From Batillaria attramentaria (lineage: Eukaryota > Mollusca > Gastropoda > Batillariidae): DNA of 64,000 nucleotides. The stretch spans positions 202,501-266,500 of the forward strand of contig JACVVK020000033.1 of assembly GCA_018292915.2 (NCBI GenBank), written 5' to 3'. The notes beneath the pieces are model-generated. The model ran no database searches and was not told the origin of the DNA. It saw only the letters and a program-made list of their open reading frames with translations. Position numbers and translations under genes: made by a program. Below, in pieces: positions 1 through 12,354 of the stretch. Every line of letters starts with the position of its first letter. Position 1 is the first letter of the stretch.

Positions 1-202
1 CAGTGACAACGGAGTATCTAGGGAGCTCAGTTATGGTTATTACATCAGTTCGTACAGGTCAGAGTTTAGATTAGGGTCACTCGGACATTGTGTCAGCCGT
101 TGATAAAAATATGCACATTCAGCTGCTAATGCTATATTATGTAATTTTTAGACAGGTTCGGCAGCGATTACCAGTTATATGGATATTTGGCCAACCTTTG
201 CA

Positions 203-269
<67 letters not shown>

Positions 270-911
270 TACACACACACACACACACATACACACTAAT
301 GCTAGTGCTAGCAAAAAGGTTTAAAAAAGAGAGGAGAGAGAGAGGAGGAAGGGTCAGCTCACATTTCATCAGGGTTGCATTTATTATTTTTGCATGCTTC
401 AAAGTGATCATCAGCCTTGCCTGTATGAGAAACAAAAACACATGTCGGACATGACTTGTGCTGCCACACAGTTTCCAGTTTGCAGAACACGCAGCAACCT
501 CAGTGTGTACACAGTCAGAAAATGTAAGCCTATTGTACCTGTAATAGCAAAGAAATACTGTTATACTGTTATAATCTACAGGTACATTAAACCTGACTAC
601 ATGTATAATGATTAGAGAATTTAGCTTGCTTTAAAAATGGTGTGTCCCAATATATCGTACATACAGTCTGTTTTATACAAGTTTGCATTTCATAAGGCAG
701 CATAGACTAGGGTATGCATACCGAGAAGCACTTCGCTACAGCTGTATTCTGAACTGAGCTCTAAGCAGGGCCACACTGTGACAGGTAAGGTTTCTACCCT
801 GCTTTTAGCCTGAATGGAGAAAACAGAACATATGCATGGCTGCACAGAGAATGTTTGTGTTTTTTTTTATTACTCAAGCACAGGCTCTGCAAAGAAAACA
901 CTGTTAACTGC

Positions 912-952
<41 letters not shown>

Positions 953-3900
953 CACACTGTGTAGCCTTACCGGGAGTGACAGATTGTCTTCCGTTCTGCG
1001 TGGCAGATTCGTGACAGCTTGTAACTGTTTTCTTTGGGTCATTTGTTAGCTCAGAGCCTGTTCCTAGAGACTGCAGTCTTGATGAACGTGGATCACCTTG
1101 TCAGAACACAGTGCAATTTTTATCATACATTTTAGCTTATTTCGGGTATGTGTGTGTGCAGTGTAGCCTGTTCTAAGCACAGTATTCTGTACCCTGTGGC
1201 AAATAAGTCATGAGAAATTAGGAGAATGTACTGGAACATAGTGCTTTGACAAAAATGGAATACTGTGGAAAAGTGTCGGGGAATAACACACACACACACA
1301 CACACACACAGAGTAATGAACAGAAACTGTCCTTTCTGTGCTCTCTCTCTCTCTCTCTCTCCTCCTCCTCTGTCTCTCAGTCTCTCTCCATGGATCTCAT
1401 GTTCACTCAACATTCGGTTGGTTATATTGAGGGCACATAGTTGTACTGTTGACAAAGGATTATCAGCACCATGGAATAGTGAACTGCCTCACAGTTTCCC
1501 CTGCAGAAGACTATTGGCCTGAAATTTATGTTCATGAACTAAAGTGATGTTGCACACACATAGTACACACACACACAACACACATACAGACACACACACA
1601 CACACACACACACACACAACACACACACACACACACCATCAAAAACTCACGACTGTTACTTTGGTGATGTAACTGCTTTTCAGTTCGACATACACTTTGA
1701 CGTGACATGGATGTCAGTCCTTTTCTTGAGTTATTGCATGCATTATCACATCGACCTCAGCTATTTTGAGGGGTGGGGTGGGGGGCACGGTTATACACCT
1801 CTTACTACTGAGTACATGTATTGACGTGTGCCTCGTAACGCTGTGATTGCGATATTGAACCAGAGCATCCATGCTGGAATCTGTCAGTGATGCAGGGCGA
1901 CAGTTGTCTCCCTTGCGGTATCGATCTCTGCATTCATTATTGTTGGTATGCGGCAGCGCGAGAGAGAGAGGGAGAGAGAGAGGCTGAGAGAGAGGTAGAG
2001 TGTGGACAGACGCCTCAGTCCTGTGCCAGTCATCGGCATGCAGCACGTAGCCGACTCGCGGGTCTGACAACGACGGTTTTCTGTTTCCGCCATGCGAGTC
2101 AGAGAGAAGTGAAAGTCTTGCACGGTGCCGAGCGATTTTGCGTGAATGTGAGCTATGGTGGCGCCTGTTCCGGTGATCGTACAATGTATAGAGCTGCAGT
2201 TGTGATGAAGAGTGCGCACAGGGCTGCGGTGATATCATTGTGCCTTTGGGCCGTTTAGCTGTTCCGTGCTCGTCCCATCAAGTCTTGTCTTTGACTGAGT
2301 GGCAGAGTCGGCGCATGTCAGTGCAGCGTCAGTTCTGTGCTCTCTGAGACTGTGCTGCTTATTGCGACTGAACTCGACGAACTCTCGTGAAATGCGTACA
2401 TTGTGATCAGTGGAGTGTTTGGTGTGTTTCAAGTGGAAAACATTCAGTGACTGAACTCTCCAACAGTGCTGTGGACGATTTGGCTTTTCATCTGAACCAG
2501 TGGGCGACTGAGTCGGTTTCGCCACTGAAGACGTCACGGTCACTGACGGTACCGGTATCATCATGTTTGACAGTCAGTCGGCATAGACTGCCAGCCACAC
2601 TGACTGAGGAATCGTCGGTCAGTTATCAGTGAGTCAGTCAGTGCGGTCACGGCATAATGGCACCCTGTTTCAGTCAGTTAGCCAAAATGTCACTGAAGGT
2701 CTGCACGCCGGTATCACGATAGCTGTCAGGTCACATCAGTTGCGTATAAGCATCGAGCAGGTTGTTTTCATTCAGTCATGATAACTGTCGGTTTCACCGC
2801 AAAGACGGTCATTGTAATGGTTTGTGGATTATGTATGACCGTACCCTTGAAATTACGGTCCCATGTAATGTGTGTGTGCAATGCTCCCTGCGCGTAAATC
2901 TAGAGATCTTGATGTGAGAGTGTCAGCCAGTGAATCCGGTCGGCATCAGTACCGTCGTACATTTGCAGGTGACCCGGCGATACATCAGTAGTGGGCCGCA
3001 ATTATATATATAGTTGCAATAGTCAGTACTGCTCAGTACATAAATCATAGTCTTGTCCTTAACTGACTCTTTTAAGAATGCTTAGTGGGTGTCAGCAGAT
3101 CAGCAATAGACGGTGTCACAGTGGTTCTAATGTGCAAGAAAGCCGCCGGGACATCATTGAGGAGTGATGGTAGGAATGTAGGTTTGGTGAACTGTATGTT
3201 TATAATTATAATTTATGAAGATACCAGTCTCCCGGCAGTGCAACCGTGACAGGATTTAGAGCCTTTTAAGAACGTAGCGTACACCACCAGCATATATATA
3301 TACTACCGTAGTATAGTTTATGCCGGGGTGCTTTGCCAGCAGCTGTTGATGAGGTTGTGCAGGGTGGAAGACAAAGAGGGATAGGGGAGTGACCCCTTTG
3401 CACTCAAAGCAAGTTAATTACCTGCAGCCATTCTCCGCAGCGTAAGTGTTAACGCACCTGCTACAGGCTTGATTACACATTGTATCAACACCGATTTGGC
3501 TGACGGTAGTTTCCTGTAGCGAATGCTTCGCAGCCGAGACGAAGAGTAACGCTTTTAGAGACGACGAGGTTACTTGAGTTTGTGCCCGGTCTGGCTGTTG
3601 GATTTTATACCAGCCCATGGGATGAAAGACTTTTTTTTTTTTTGTATGCGTTTTTTAAAGCTATTTGGCTGATCATAGTTTCCTTTTTGTGAAAAGGTTC
3701 ATGAAGTTTTCCCGGGCGTGTATTCAGTACATGTAGTTTAAACAATCTAGTGCGAATTTACTTTACGAGTCATCATTGCAACGTCACTAAGTTTACGCCC
3801 AAATCAACATTCTTCTGCATGTTTTCTGTATGCAGAGCACCTTCCACTCAAGTTGCTATTAGTATTACTGGATATCATCGTCACAAGAGTGCATCACAGT

Positions 3901-4357
3901 GTAGTTGGGAAAAATACCTACCGCAAAAACACTCACGTCTTTGTATTTCTCTGCCCCACCATAAACGTGTACGGTATAGTATAGTGGACCTGTCTGCTCG
4001 TGTGGCAGAATTGTGTACTCACAGTCAAGGATAGTTTAAGACAGCGTCAGGGCAGGGGTAGCCACACATGAATTGCAGCAACAGAATCTGACGGCCTTGT
4101 TCCTTGGGAAACTGTTGTGTTTCAGTTTCCAGCAAACTCACTGCCGCTTGCCTTTCCGTCTTCAGTTCAGGGTTTAGGTCTCGGTCGAATTTAGACCGCA
4201 GAAGTATGCTGTGTATATTGTATTTGTCCTTTGTTGTATTCAGATAAATTCCATTCCTTAAACTTTAAGTGCATTTCACTGACGTTGGCAAGGCTTCTGT
4301 TAGACAATCAGATTCTGTGAGAGGCGTATGTCAGATCGGCGGCCTACCACTACCAGT
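1..4357. other. non-coding region rich in microsatellites
   Basis: No exon or gene is supported here. The stretch holds (CA)n at about 207-293, (TG)n at about 915-951, (CA)n at 1288-1310, broken (CA)n at about 1554-1636 and (GA)/(CT) runs at 1342-1390 and 1960-1995. A CAGT/ACTG-rich segment covers about 2230-2700. The remainder is unique-looking AT/GC-balanced sequence with frequent stops in all frames. Open frames here are short and mostly translate the dinucleotide repeats as His-Thr or Cys-Val runs. Confidence 0.7.
207..293. repeat. (CA)n microsatellite
   Basis: Nearly pure CA dinucleotide run of about 43 units, broken once by a GTGT interruption near 267. This accounts for the His-Thr-repeat open frames around it. 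Confidence 0.95.
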
Positions 4358-4650
4358 CTAGTAGTGCTCAGTTGGTATCAGTTCAGTGTTTGCCCGTTAG
4401 GGGGTGCAAATGTACACCAGTCAATTCCGTCGATGTTTCGCATAAAGTAAATTCCAAAAACGAAGTCAGCGGCCACGTGACTGACTTCACCTCGCCAGAC
4501 CCCGGAGTAGATTTGCACCCCCTCCCGCGTTGCGGGGATACAGTCGCCCCCATAATGGACGACTGTTCATGCCGAAATATCAACGGAATTGACTGGTATA
4601 CATTTGCACCCCCTAACGGGCAAACTATACCAACTGAGCTCTAGTAGTAG
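4358..4650. mobile_element. MITE-like element with ~80-bp terminal inverted repeats
   Basis: The left end begins CTAGTAGTGCTCAGTTGG and the right end is its inverted copy. The two arms stay complementary for about 80 bases with a few substitutions and small indels, including the shared block TTTGCCCGTTAGGGGGTGC. The 130-bp centre carries a smaller perfect hairpin (GAAGTCAG ... CTGACTTC). There is no coding capacity. The structure fits a non-autonomous terminal-inverted-repeat DNA transposon. The target-site duplication is unclear. Confidence 0.8.
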
Positions 4651-4907
4651 GGCTTTTCCCGAGTTTCCTCATTCCTGTCTCAGGGAATATAGGTACATGG
4701 AAGCCAGTTCCCCGCCCGACTCTATCCGGCTGACTTATCCTAGTCATCACTGTTTGTGAATGGGTATCTAAATCGCAGTGGGCTGCTTTCATTGTTGCCC
4801 AAATTTTCGCCCCGGATTGCCCGTGGAGATGGATAACTGTTCCTCACCCTCTCAAGCCTGCTTGATCGGTATCTCCCACTTACTTCTACAAACCGCTGGC
4901 TGTGCTA

Positions 4908-5065
4908 GAACCGGGATAGCCGAATGGTAGAGCGTTGGACTTTCATCTGATGCTCGTGAGTCGTGAGTTCGATTCCCGGCTGGGAGTCTCATATTTGTAC
5001 TTTTTTCCTCAGTCGTTGCCCCGTCCTTGATATCACCCGTACGTGGTGGTCGGAAAAGGACTTTA

Positions 5066-5099
<34 letters not shown>

Positions 5100-5118
5100 A
5101 CCCACACGCACCCACGCA
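4908..5118 (+). mobile_element. tRNA-derived SINE (family A), with expanded CA tail
   Basis: The tRNA-like head has an A-box region (TAGCCGAATGGTAGAGCG) and a B box (GAGTTCGATTCCCGGC). A conserved body follows (TTGCCCCGTCCTTGATATC, then GTGGTCGGAAAAGGAC), and the tail has become a (CA)n tract followed by CCCACCCACAC. The same body recurs at least ten times in this window. It lacks an open frame and would depend on a LINE for mobility. Confidence 0.85.
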
Positions 5119-5831
5119 AGCTGTGGGAAGTGCCAACAGGTCTTGTAAACACCCAATAAGTATATGACACCCTGTGCGGCGCTCGTGCTCGTGAACACCC
5201 CATGTGTCTCTCAGTAGTACATGCTAAACTAAACGACCACAGGATCAAGCGGTAATATATCCACTCAGTTCACTTATCGCAGCTCGAGTTTCATTGAAGC
5301 GAGCCAACAAGCCATATGTTGTTCATTGCCGACAAGGCGCCGGTGATAAAAGAAACCTGCGAAGTCGTGGCGTGCTCAAAATACCTGCCGAAGAGGGTGT
5401 AAGGTGCAGGTACTCAGCAGGTGTCGGGCTTAGGGAAGGTGTTGTGTTAGTGCTGTTATTTGTGTTTTCCTGTGTTTGTTGATGTTGAGTCTGTGAGGAG
5501 AAAAATGCCTCTTGCTCCTGTCTCTGCGTGTTTCTCTCTTGGGCATCGGTCTTGTTTGATGATAAACGTTTACACAATGCAAGACAGACCTCGCGGGCCA
5601 CGCCCGCCTCTTCACGAGTATCCATAGTGTGCATAAAGCTGTATGGAGTATAGCCGTGTAATAGACGATGATTATACCCTCTGTCGTACGCAGTGACTGT
5701 TAAAACTGCATTTTGAAATAGTCAGTTCGCCCGGGAGCGGTAGTGGCGTAAGTGCATATATATATATGCTATGAAAGGGTTAAATACTTGAGTGCAGTGC
5801 TAAAACTTCACCGCTTGTACAGTTCAGAATT

Positions 5832-5931
5832 CAGCCCGGCGACAAATCACGTGCTCTCAGTCTAGTGTGCAGCAGCGGGAACGGAGGCCACCTCAGTTTT
5901 GAGTTAAGATTATTCGGGCTGGGTTCTGTAT
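5832..5931. repeat. dispersed repeat, copy 1
   Basis: About 100 bases beginning CAGCCCGGCGACAAATCACG and including GGCCACCTCAGTTTTGAGTT. A second copy in the same orientation lies at about 9320-9412. Function and full length are unknown. Confidence 0.6.
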
Positions 5932-6733
5932 AGCTCAGTGCTTGATCCGTTGTCTGCGATAGGTGCACCTTTTAATTTCTTGCTCAGCTGATTTAGATAA
6001 CTTATGATAACTACCACGTGCAGGTGATTTGGCGAACACCTAGAGCTGCAATAACTTGCTGCTGGAGCGTGTAAATTTCAATTAATTGCGTATTTTTCGC
6101 CAGTTGAGACGCATTAATGAGATCTGTACAGCGGCTGTAAGTGACTTTACGAGATCAGGAGGCTGATAGCTAGTAGTGAGGTGTAGTCAGCCGTCTCTCC
6201 TGAATTTGCAGGCATTGTAATGTTCTAGTAAATGATGTGAGCTGAAGAAAGGGAATACATTCGTTTTTTTGTTGTTGTTTTTGTTTGTTTGTTGTAGATG
6301 TTGTTTTGTGTTTTTTTCCGTAAAATCTAATACCGGCAACGGCCTTGTCCCATCCTTTTTTTGTGCAACGTCGACGAATGGAGATAAACATTTCAAAAGC
6401 AAGCACGACAGGAAAGTCGAAAAAGTTTGTCACAGCATATGAGGGATGCGTGACAGTTCGTTTCCCACAGATCAAAACTGCTTGACTCCTATCCGGCGAG
6501 TCCCCACCTTCTCTCCCTCTCTCCAATCATTTACAAGTAGACCTTAGTGGTGGTAGTTCTCAGTGTAAATCCTATTCGACAGCGTATCCGTGGTTGCTAC
6601 AGGAAGTATTAGACGCAGCAAGGGGACAATGATTGCTTGACTATGCGTGCGCACGAATATCGATGTCGGATTAGGTCTATCATCGGCTGTGGGCAGCTCA
6701 GTTCATAGGGGGAGAGGAGGGAGGAGTGTGGCA

Positions 6734-6734
<1 letters not shown>

Positions 6735-6794
<60 letters not shown>
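6735..6794. repeat. (TG)n microsatellite
   Basis: Pure TG dinucleotide run of about 30 units. Confidence 0.95.
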
Positions 6795-6796
<2 letters not shown>

Positions 6797-6917
6797 GGAT
6801 CGACAAAGATGGATCAGCAGATTGAATGATTGCTTGATGGGTTTGGGTGTAGCCTTGTAAAGGTGTTGGGGGGAAACGAGGAAGCGTGTGTTGGCCGGGG
6901 CGGGGGGGGGGGGGGGG

Positions 6918-6995
6918 CACTGACCCGGGAATCGAACTCACTGGTCTAGCATTGACAACTCAGTACTCTACCACCACGGCTTCGTCGGCTCCCGA
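6918..6995 (-). mobile_element. tRNA-like SINE head fragment
   Basis: Read on the minus strand, the fragment starts CTCGGGAGCCGACGAAGCC, carries GGTGGTAGAGTACTG in the A-box region and ends with a B box (GTGAGTTCGATTCCCGGG). It resembles the head of SINE family A but is diverged and lacks most of the body. Confidence 0.6.
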
Positions 6996-8767
6996 GTTTC
7001 AAGCTGGCGGGGGCGATTGGCCGTGGACAGAAAGACTTCCGGCAGAGAGAGACTGAGACCTTTTTCAACACCGACTTGACCTTGTGTAACCTCTGCAGAC
7101 CCCATGGCATGTGGCGGGCGCGTTCCTATCCATCATTAACCCCTAATTAATTGTACACGGAGAAAAACAGCTTCCTCTCCTCGGACCGACACCCTCGCCC
7201 CGCGATCGTGACAAAAACGGCTTAGGATTGAACGCAGTCGGCGAAATCGATGTTCGATTACTCGCGGTGCAGACGGCCCTCGTTCTGGCCTTGGAGGGGA
7301 TGAAGGGGGGAACTCCTTCTCAGTCCCCCTCCCTTCCTCGCCGATGACTCATAGCGAGTCTCGATAGGCGAGGAGGGCATTATGTTCGGAAAGGGATGAT
7401 TTTGCTGTTCGAAAAGCTACACAGATAACTTGTCGGGACAGACAGACGCGAATATGCTCGTCGTTTCGTCGGAATAGTGAGCTATGTTGGGATTGTGTGA
7501 GTGGACTGCGCTACAGATAGGGGTTGTTTGTTTGTGTTTTTAAATGAGTAAAAAAAAATCTCTTTTGAAAAACTAGTGAAATGGGCTATGTTGAGATCGT
7601 TGCGCGATCGGAGATAGTTGTTTTGTTTTTTTTGGCGGAAAACGCGGTTTCTTTGCAGAAATTATGCAGGATATATGCAAATGTTATAACTGAGCATTTA
7701 ACACTTAACAGAATGCGCAAAATATATACAAGTCAAAGGTTGATGACGTATTGATGAAGTATGATGTACCGCACCTGTTCGTGAACTTATTTGTTTCAAT
7801 GCCACTTTCGACATTCTCTTCGGCCCGAGGTAAAATCGTGTAATCACTGTGCATGGCTGTGCAAGTGACATGCTCGAGATTCCGATCGTTTGACATGATA
7901 CGAGGAGTGTGACACTCACTCAGTATTGAAGCATTTCCTGTCCTGTGGACATATCAGGATACTTCGTGTTGAAAAGGTGTGGTTTGCTCTTTGTGCAGCG
8001 CAAAGACTGGCGCGGCATTGGACGTGTGCGCGTTTCTCAGTAATACCATCCCTCTACCCCACTTCAGGTTTACGTGTGACTTTTTGAGTTGCAAGGCATA
8101 CATGTCACCGATCAACAGAGTATACAGAAAATAGCCCGTGCGTATCATGACGACGTACCATTCGTTTTGTGCGGCAGTGTACGTATGGTCGTACATTCTC
8201 CCGTGCATGATGCAGTTTCCTTACAGCTTTCCGAAAACTGAGGGTCACTTTGACCATCTCTGTCAATTTCAGATCGTCATTTTGTAAAATCAGTGAAGTA
8301 CAGCCCCAAAATCTCCGCGTCAGATTCCTAAATATGTGCATAAACGACGCACATATATAATTATGCGTAATAAGGAAATCTGATGATGTATGTGATAACC
8401 CGACACCACACAGCATTCCTATGTTTCGTTGTTTTGTTGCTGCTGCAATGAAACACATGGCAACCAAAAATTGTAGTAGTAGTCAGTAGTATTCTCGTCA
8501 CTACTGCCCCGGAGACAGCGTGTTTCACAGTGCAGCGACAATCTCCGCTTACCGTGAAAGAGTTACGAGGACTGTTCTCTAGAACGTTTACGTCGTATGC
8601 TTTGGGCACTTGTGGATATCATTACTGTGTTGGGAAGAGATGGCTACGTAGGGCCTTTCAGGCGGGACGTAGGAAACTGAAGGGTGTGGGGGAGGGAGGG
8701 GGGGGGGGGAGAGTGAGAGTGAGTCTACAATGAAAGATAGAAATCTTGAGAATACACTCAGTCCAAG

Positions 8768-8955
8768 TGGGTATGCCCCGAAGGCTCAGTTGGTTAAGTT
8801 TGTGCCATGTGCAAGAGAGAGACGGACAGTGCAGGCGGAGACTGATTCGATTCCTGTGCAAACAGACTTGGGCGCGGTTTTCCCTTGTGCGTTGGAAAAC
8901 AAAATGTGAACACATGATGTTTGCAGTTGCGATCCACGTCAATGCCATAACGGGA
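8768..8955 (+). mobile_element. second tRNA-like SINE head with body
   Basis: The sequence GGCTCAGTTGGTTAAG looks like an A box and GATTCGATTCC like a B box. The body further on (TGTGAACACATGATGT) resembles TGTGAACACTTGACGT at about 13183, so a diverged second copy lies around 13060-13210. This head differs from families A and B. It is inferred to be a separate tRNA-derived SINE. Confidence 0.45.
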
Positions 8956-9021
8956 AACACTGTGATTCGCGCAAGAGGTGACCATCAAGTTCCTGCAACT
9001 CAGTGCCTTCAAGATAACCAT

Positions 9022-9174
9022 CTGGCCTCACTGGTATTCACGAAGCGCGTTGCTAGGATAAACGCGTTTAGGTCTGAACTGGCGTTTAACATCCATAATT
9101 TCCCATTCTTATACGCCCGTTTCAATGTAAACGCGTTTATTCTAGCGAAACGAGCTTCATTAATACAAGGCCAG
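9022..9174. mobile_element. 153-bp MITE with imperfect TIRs
   Basis: The left arm (CTGGCCTCACTGGTATTC, then GATAAACGCGTTTA) and the inverted right arm (CTGGCCTTGTATTAATG, then AATAAACGCGTTTA) pair over about 45 bases with indels. The centre is about 60 bases. It explains most of a 213-codon open frame that spans the site, which has no recognisable domain and is not annotated as a gene. Confidence 0.7.
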
Positions 9175-9319
9175 GTGGGCATTTACCCCGGCCGGCGGGC
9201 CGTTGGTATGAGACGCCAGGTTGCAGTCACCGAAACGCCTGTGTATCGGAATTGTGTGGAATTTATTGTCTCAGTTGGAGATAAGAAACGCCTGCCTAAA
9301 CCGCCATCTGTTACAGCAC

Positions 9320-9412
9320 AGCCCGGCGAAAAATCACGTGCTCTCCGCTGCCTCTGGTGCGCAGCACACATGCCACCTCAGTTTTGAGTTCGATAATTGG
9401 GGCTGAGTTCTA
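9320..9412. repeat. dispersed repeat, copy 2
   Basis: Matches the copy at 5832-5931 in the same orientation. It shares CAGCCCGGCGA, AATCACGTGCTCTC and GCCACCTCAGTTTTGAGTT. Confidence 0.6.
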
Positions 9413-10481
9413 AACTGAATAACCACATTTTGAGACTGACGCGGAAGGTGCTTGTTCAGTTTAACACCATTTAAAAATATAGATAAAAAGTGACATGATT
9501 CTCAAGAGAATAGCTGATACCACTGGGTTGAGTATTTGTCCAGTACAGTGTATTGATACCGAGAAGTCTGTCATTCAAAAAAAAGGAAATGGCTAGTGTC
9601 ATTGACGCACTACAGGGCATATTGAGGAATAGCATGACTGCAAAGGTCCCTTGGCAGAATGTAGCAACGGAAGGCAGCATATGGGGCTTAAAAAGCAGGA
9701 AAAAAACAAAACAACCAAAATTATAAAAAAAATCACCCCCTAAAACAGATTCTCTTCTAGTAAAATTCCAGAAAGCTCCTTTCGTCCAGTTGTGAGACCT
9801 TGGGCGAAACCCCTGCCCGCCCATCCCCCCACCTTTTCCCTTGATCAAAGAGAGAAACGACGTAGTCTGTTATTGCATCGTGAAGGGGAGGGCCAAATGA
9901 ATTTTCCGCTCGACATTTCATTAGCTGATTGATCACCCTGTCGCATCCTGCCACCGCAGTGAAAAACTCGTTGCCTCTGTGTACCACGGGGGTTGAACAA
10001 AATGGCCGCGGAAAAACAAACCGTCACTCTCGATTCACTCTTTTTTTCTTTTTTTTTCTTCGTTTATTTTTAAAGAGTGGCGCTTCGTCTTTCTATTTGG
10101 AAATTTGGATGGCAAGTTTTTGTTTTTGAACGGATTTTGACCTCGTTTGGATACTAAGGGGCTCCTTTTTCTAGCAGCCACCCATATTTGCGAACGCGTT
10201 ACAAGAGTGCAATATTTTAATCTTGAGGGGAATAGATGATCTGGTTTGTAAGCAATCATCACTCTGATGTCAGAATTCTGATCTGTGGCAGTCGGCGAAC
10301 GTTTTCGTCTACGACTGACTGAGCGTTCTCTCGCAAATTTGGTATTCTAACCAACCGAACCCCTTTATATGCACCCTTGTCTGCACCGCCGACTCCCCCA
10401 CCGTCTGTACACACCGAATCCACCATCGCCACCCGGCTCCAGTCCCAGTTTTCTCCGTCACCACTGACATACATGTGGGTC

Positions 10482-10917
10482 GGTGGGTGGGTGGGTGTTT
10501 GGGGGTTGAACGTCCTTTTCCACCACATACGGGTGATATCAAAGACCGGGCAACGATGAAAAAGCCAGCACAAATATTTGGCCCCGAACTCACGACCCGA
10601 GCATTAAGAATCCTGGACCCGTATGTAAAAGTTGAGGTTAATTTAACCCACGGCTACGGGCCTAACCCAGACTAGGACAAAAGAAACCCAAAAGCAAAAT
10701 TAAAATTAAAAAAGGAAGCAAAGAAAGAAAAAAAAATCCTTCTATAACGGCATAGGCACATTCATGGAATGGGCCCGCTTCCTGATTTAAAATAAAAAAT
10801 AACAGAAAATTTAACCCTAGTTAGTTCGAGGTTAGACTCTAACCCAGGGCTAAAAGCCCTAACCTCGACTAGTACATACGGGCCCAGCGCTGTACCATTC
10901 GGCCACTCCGGCTCCCC
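10482..10917 (-). mobile_element. SINE family A copy split by a MITE
   Basis: On the minus strand the tRNA-like head (GGAGCCGGAGTGGCCGAATG) is at 10917 and the body and tail (CCACCCACCC) end at 10482. The head and body are separated by the 265-bp insertion at 10618-10882. Without it, the element has normal length. Confidence 0.8.
10618..10882. mobile_element. 265-bp MITE nested inside a SINE
   Basis: Perfect 10-bp outer inverted repeats (CCCGTATGTA at the left, TACATACGGG at the right) are followed by further imperfect inverted matches (GAGGTTAA / GAGGTTAG). The interior is AT-rich with a CTAACC-type motif and no open frame. It interrupts the tRNA-like head of the surrounding SINE, so it inserted later. 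Confidence 0.75.
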
Positions 10918-11813
10918 TGACATACACTCGTACCATACAACACGCCAGAGTCAAAAGCACAAAATTAAAACAACAAAAATCCGTATCCGTGCATTTTTTA
11001 CAGGAGCGTATTAGTAAGTTGCAAATTAGCCGTGTAGCACGCAAGAGCCTCAGGCGACGTAGAAGCTCATTGAGCGAGCCTTCACGCGAGGCAAACGAGT
11101 TCGTGCATCATCAAAGGAATTTGAGTTATTTGACACGAACTTGAGAGACCTTTTGAGTCTTTTACAGTGAAGAGCTCTATTTTGTCCGCTCTGCTTTTCT
11201 CTCCTGTTTTTTTTTTAATCTTTGGAGTCGGAGCGTTCAAAGGCGAAAAACAGTTCCGCTGATAAATGAGGCAGTAATGGAAGACAAGGCATGTGTTTTA
11301 TGTCGTGCTGTGCGGTAATGATTTTTTGAAAAGTTGAAGGACACGGCATTTGAGCGATGTGGAGCCGCATTTCTCGTGGAGCAGATTTTCAGCATTCGTA
11401 GCTTATTATACTTCACTAAGCTCAGTCATTGTATCAGCTGGCAGTAATTATTCTGAGAAGAAACGCAAGTGGTGTTGGTAATTAGCTTTTATTTTGATGT
11501 ATATGAATTGTTCTCTTCAGTGCCAGTGCTCGGGTCCTAAATTTGCCTTGAACCCTGGCTGGGGCCAAATATTTCTTCTGGCTGTTTCCTCGTGGCCCCG
11601 CCTTTAATTTAAAAACACCTGTATGTTGTGGAAAAAGACATTAAGCCTTAATTGAATCAACCAGCCAAGGTTTCTTTAGTGCGAAACACTTTTATTAGGG
11701 GGGGGGGGGGGAGGAGGGGGTGTTGTTGTTGTGTTGTTGCTTCAGTCGAACCAGATATGGCTAGTTTACTGCACGTTGTATCTTTCATTTCGTGTACGCG
11801 GGATGTTACAGAC

Positions 11814-11893
<80 letters not shown>

Positions 11894-12300
11894 CGTGGGT
11901 TAGCGCTGAAAATTATCTACCTCGGTTTGGCAGCTTTTGTTTAGACACGCATTTTAAAAACCGTTTCTGTTGTATGTAGCGCAGGATCCAGACATACGTG
12001 TAGAATCGAGACCAGGGGACAGACAATGTCTGTAGATGTGCTGGTAGCTCTAACTTCAGACTGAAGGTGGATAGTATAATTATAGCCTAAGGTTGACTCA
12101 TTTTTTACTGATAATGTAATATGGATTCTGACGCTCAAGAAAGCACAACGTGATGCAGCTTGCAGTGCTGAACTTTCACTTGGTGGATATCTCTTGACTG
12201 ACAACTTTCACACGCTCTGGAGGTGTGCACGCACCAACAAAAAGAGATAAAATGGATACCGTTCCTTCCGCGCTGTGACAAAAACCGACTTTTGGCCAGT
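10918..12300. other. non-coding region with a SINE fragment
   Basis: No exon is seen. A SINE family A 3' half on the plus strand lies at about 11548-11650 (GGCTGGGGCCAAATATTT, then GTGGAAAAAGACATTAAG). A poly-G run lies at about 11699-11711 and a (TG)n tract at about 11815-11889. Confidence 0.6.
11815..11889. repeat. (TG)n microsatellite
   Basis: About 37 TG units. Confidence 0.95.
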
Positions 12301-12354
12301 TTTCAAGGTATAAGTTCAGTGTGCGCCTGTGTGAACTTTTTGTGAGAGACATAA

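Larger units (their letters stand above)
5119..8760. other. non-coding region
   Basis: No exon is supported. The stretch contains a (TG)n tract at about 6735-6794, a poly-G run at 6902-6917, a SINE fragment at 6918-6995 and one copy of a dispersed repeat at 5832-5931. Long open frames on both strands lack splice signals or recognisable domains. Confidence 0.6.

Noticed and set aside
4908..4985. Functional tRNA gene
   Set aside because: It is the head of a multi-copy SINE with the same body and tail at many sites.
8746..9387. 213-codon plus-strand open frame as a gene
   Set aside because: It crosses a tRNA-like repeat, a MITE and a dispersed repeat, and shows no domain.
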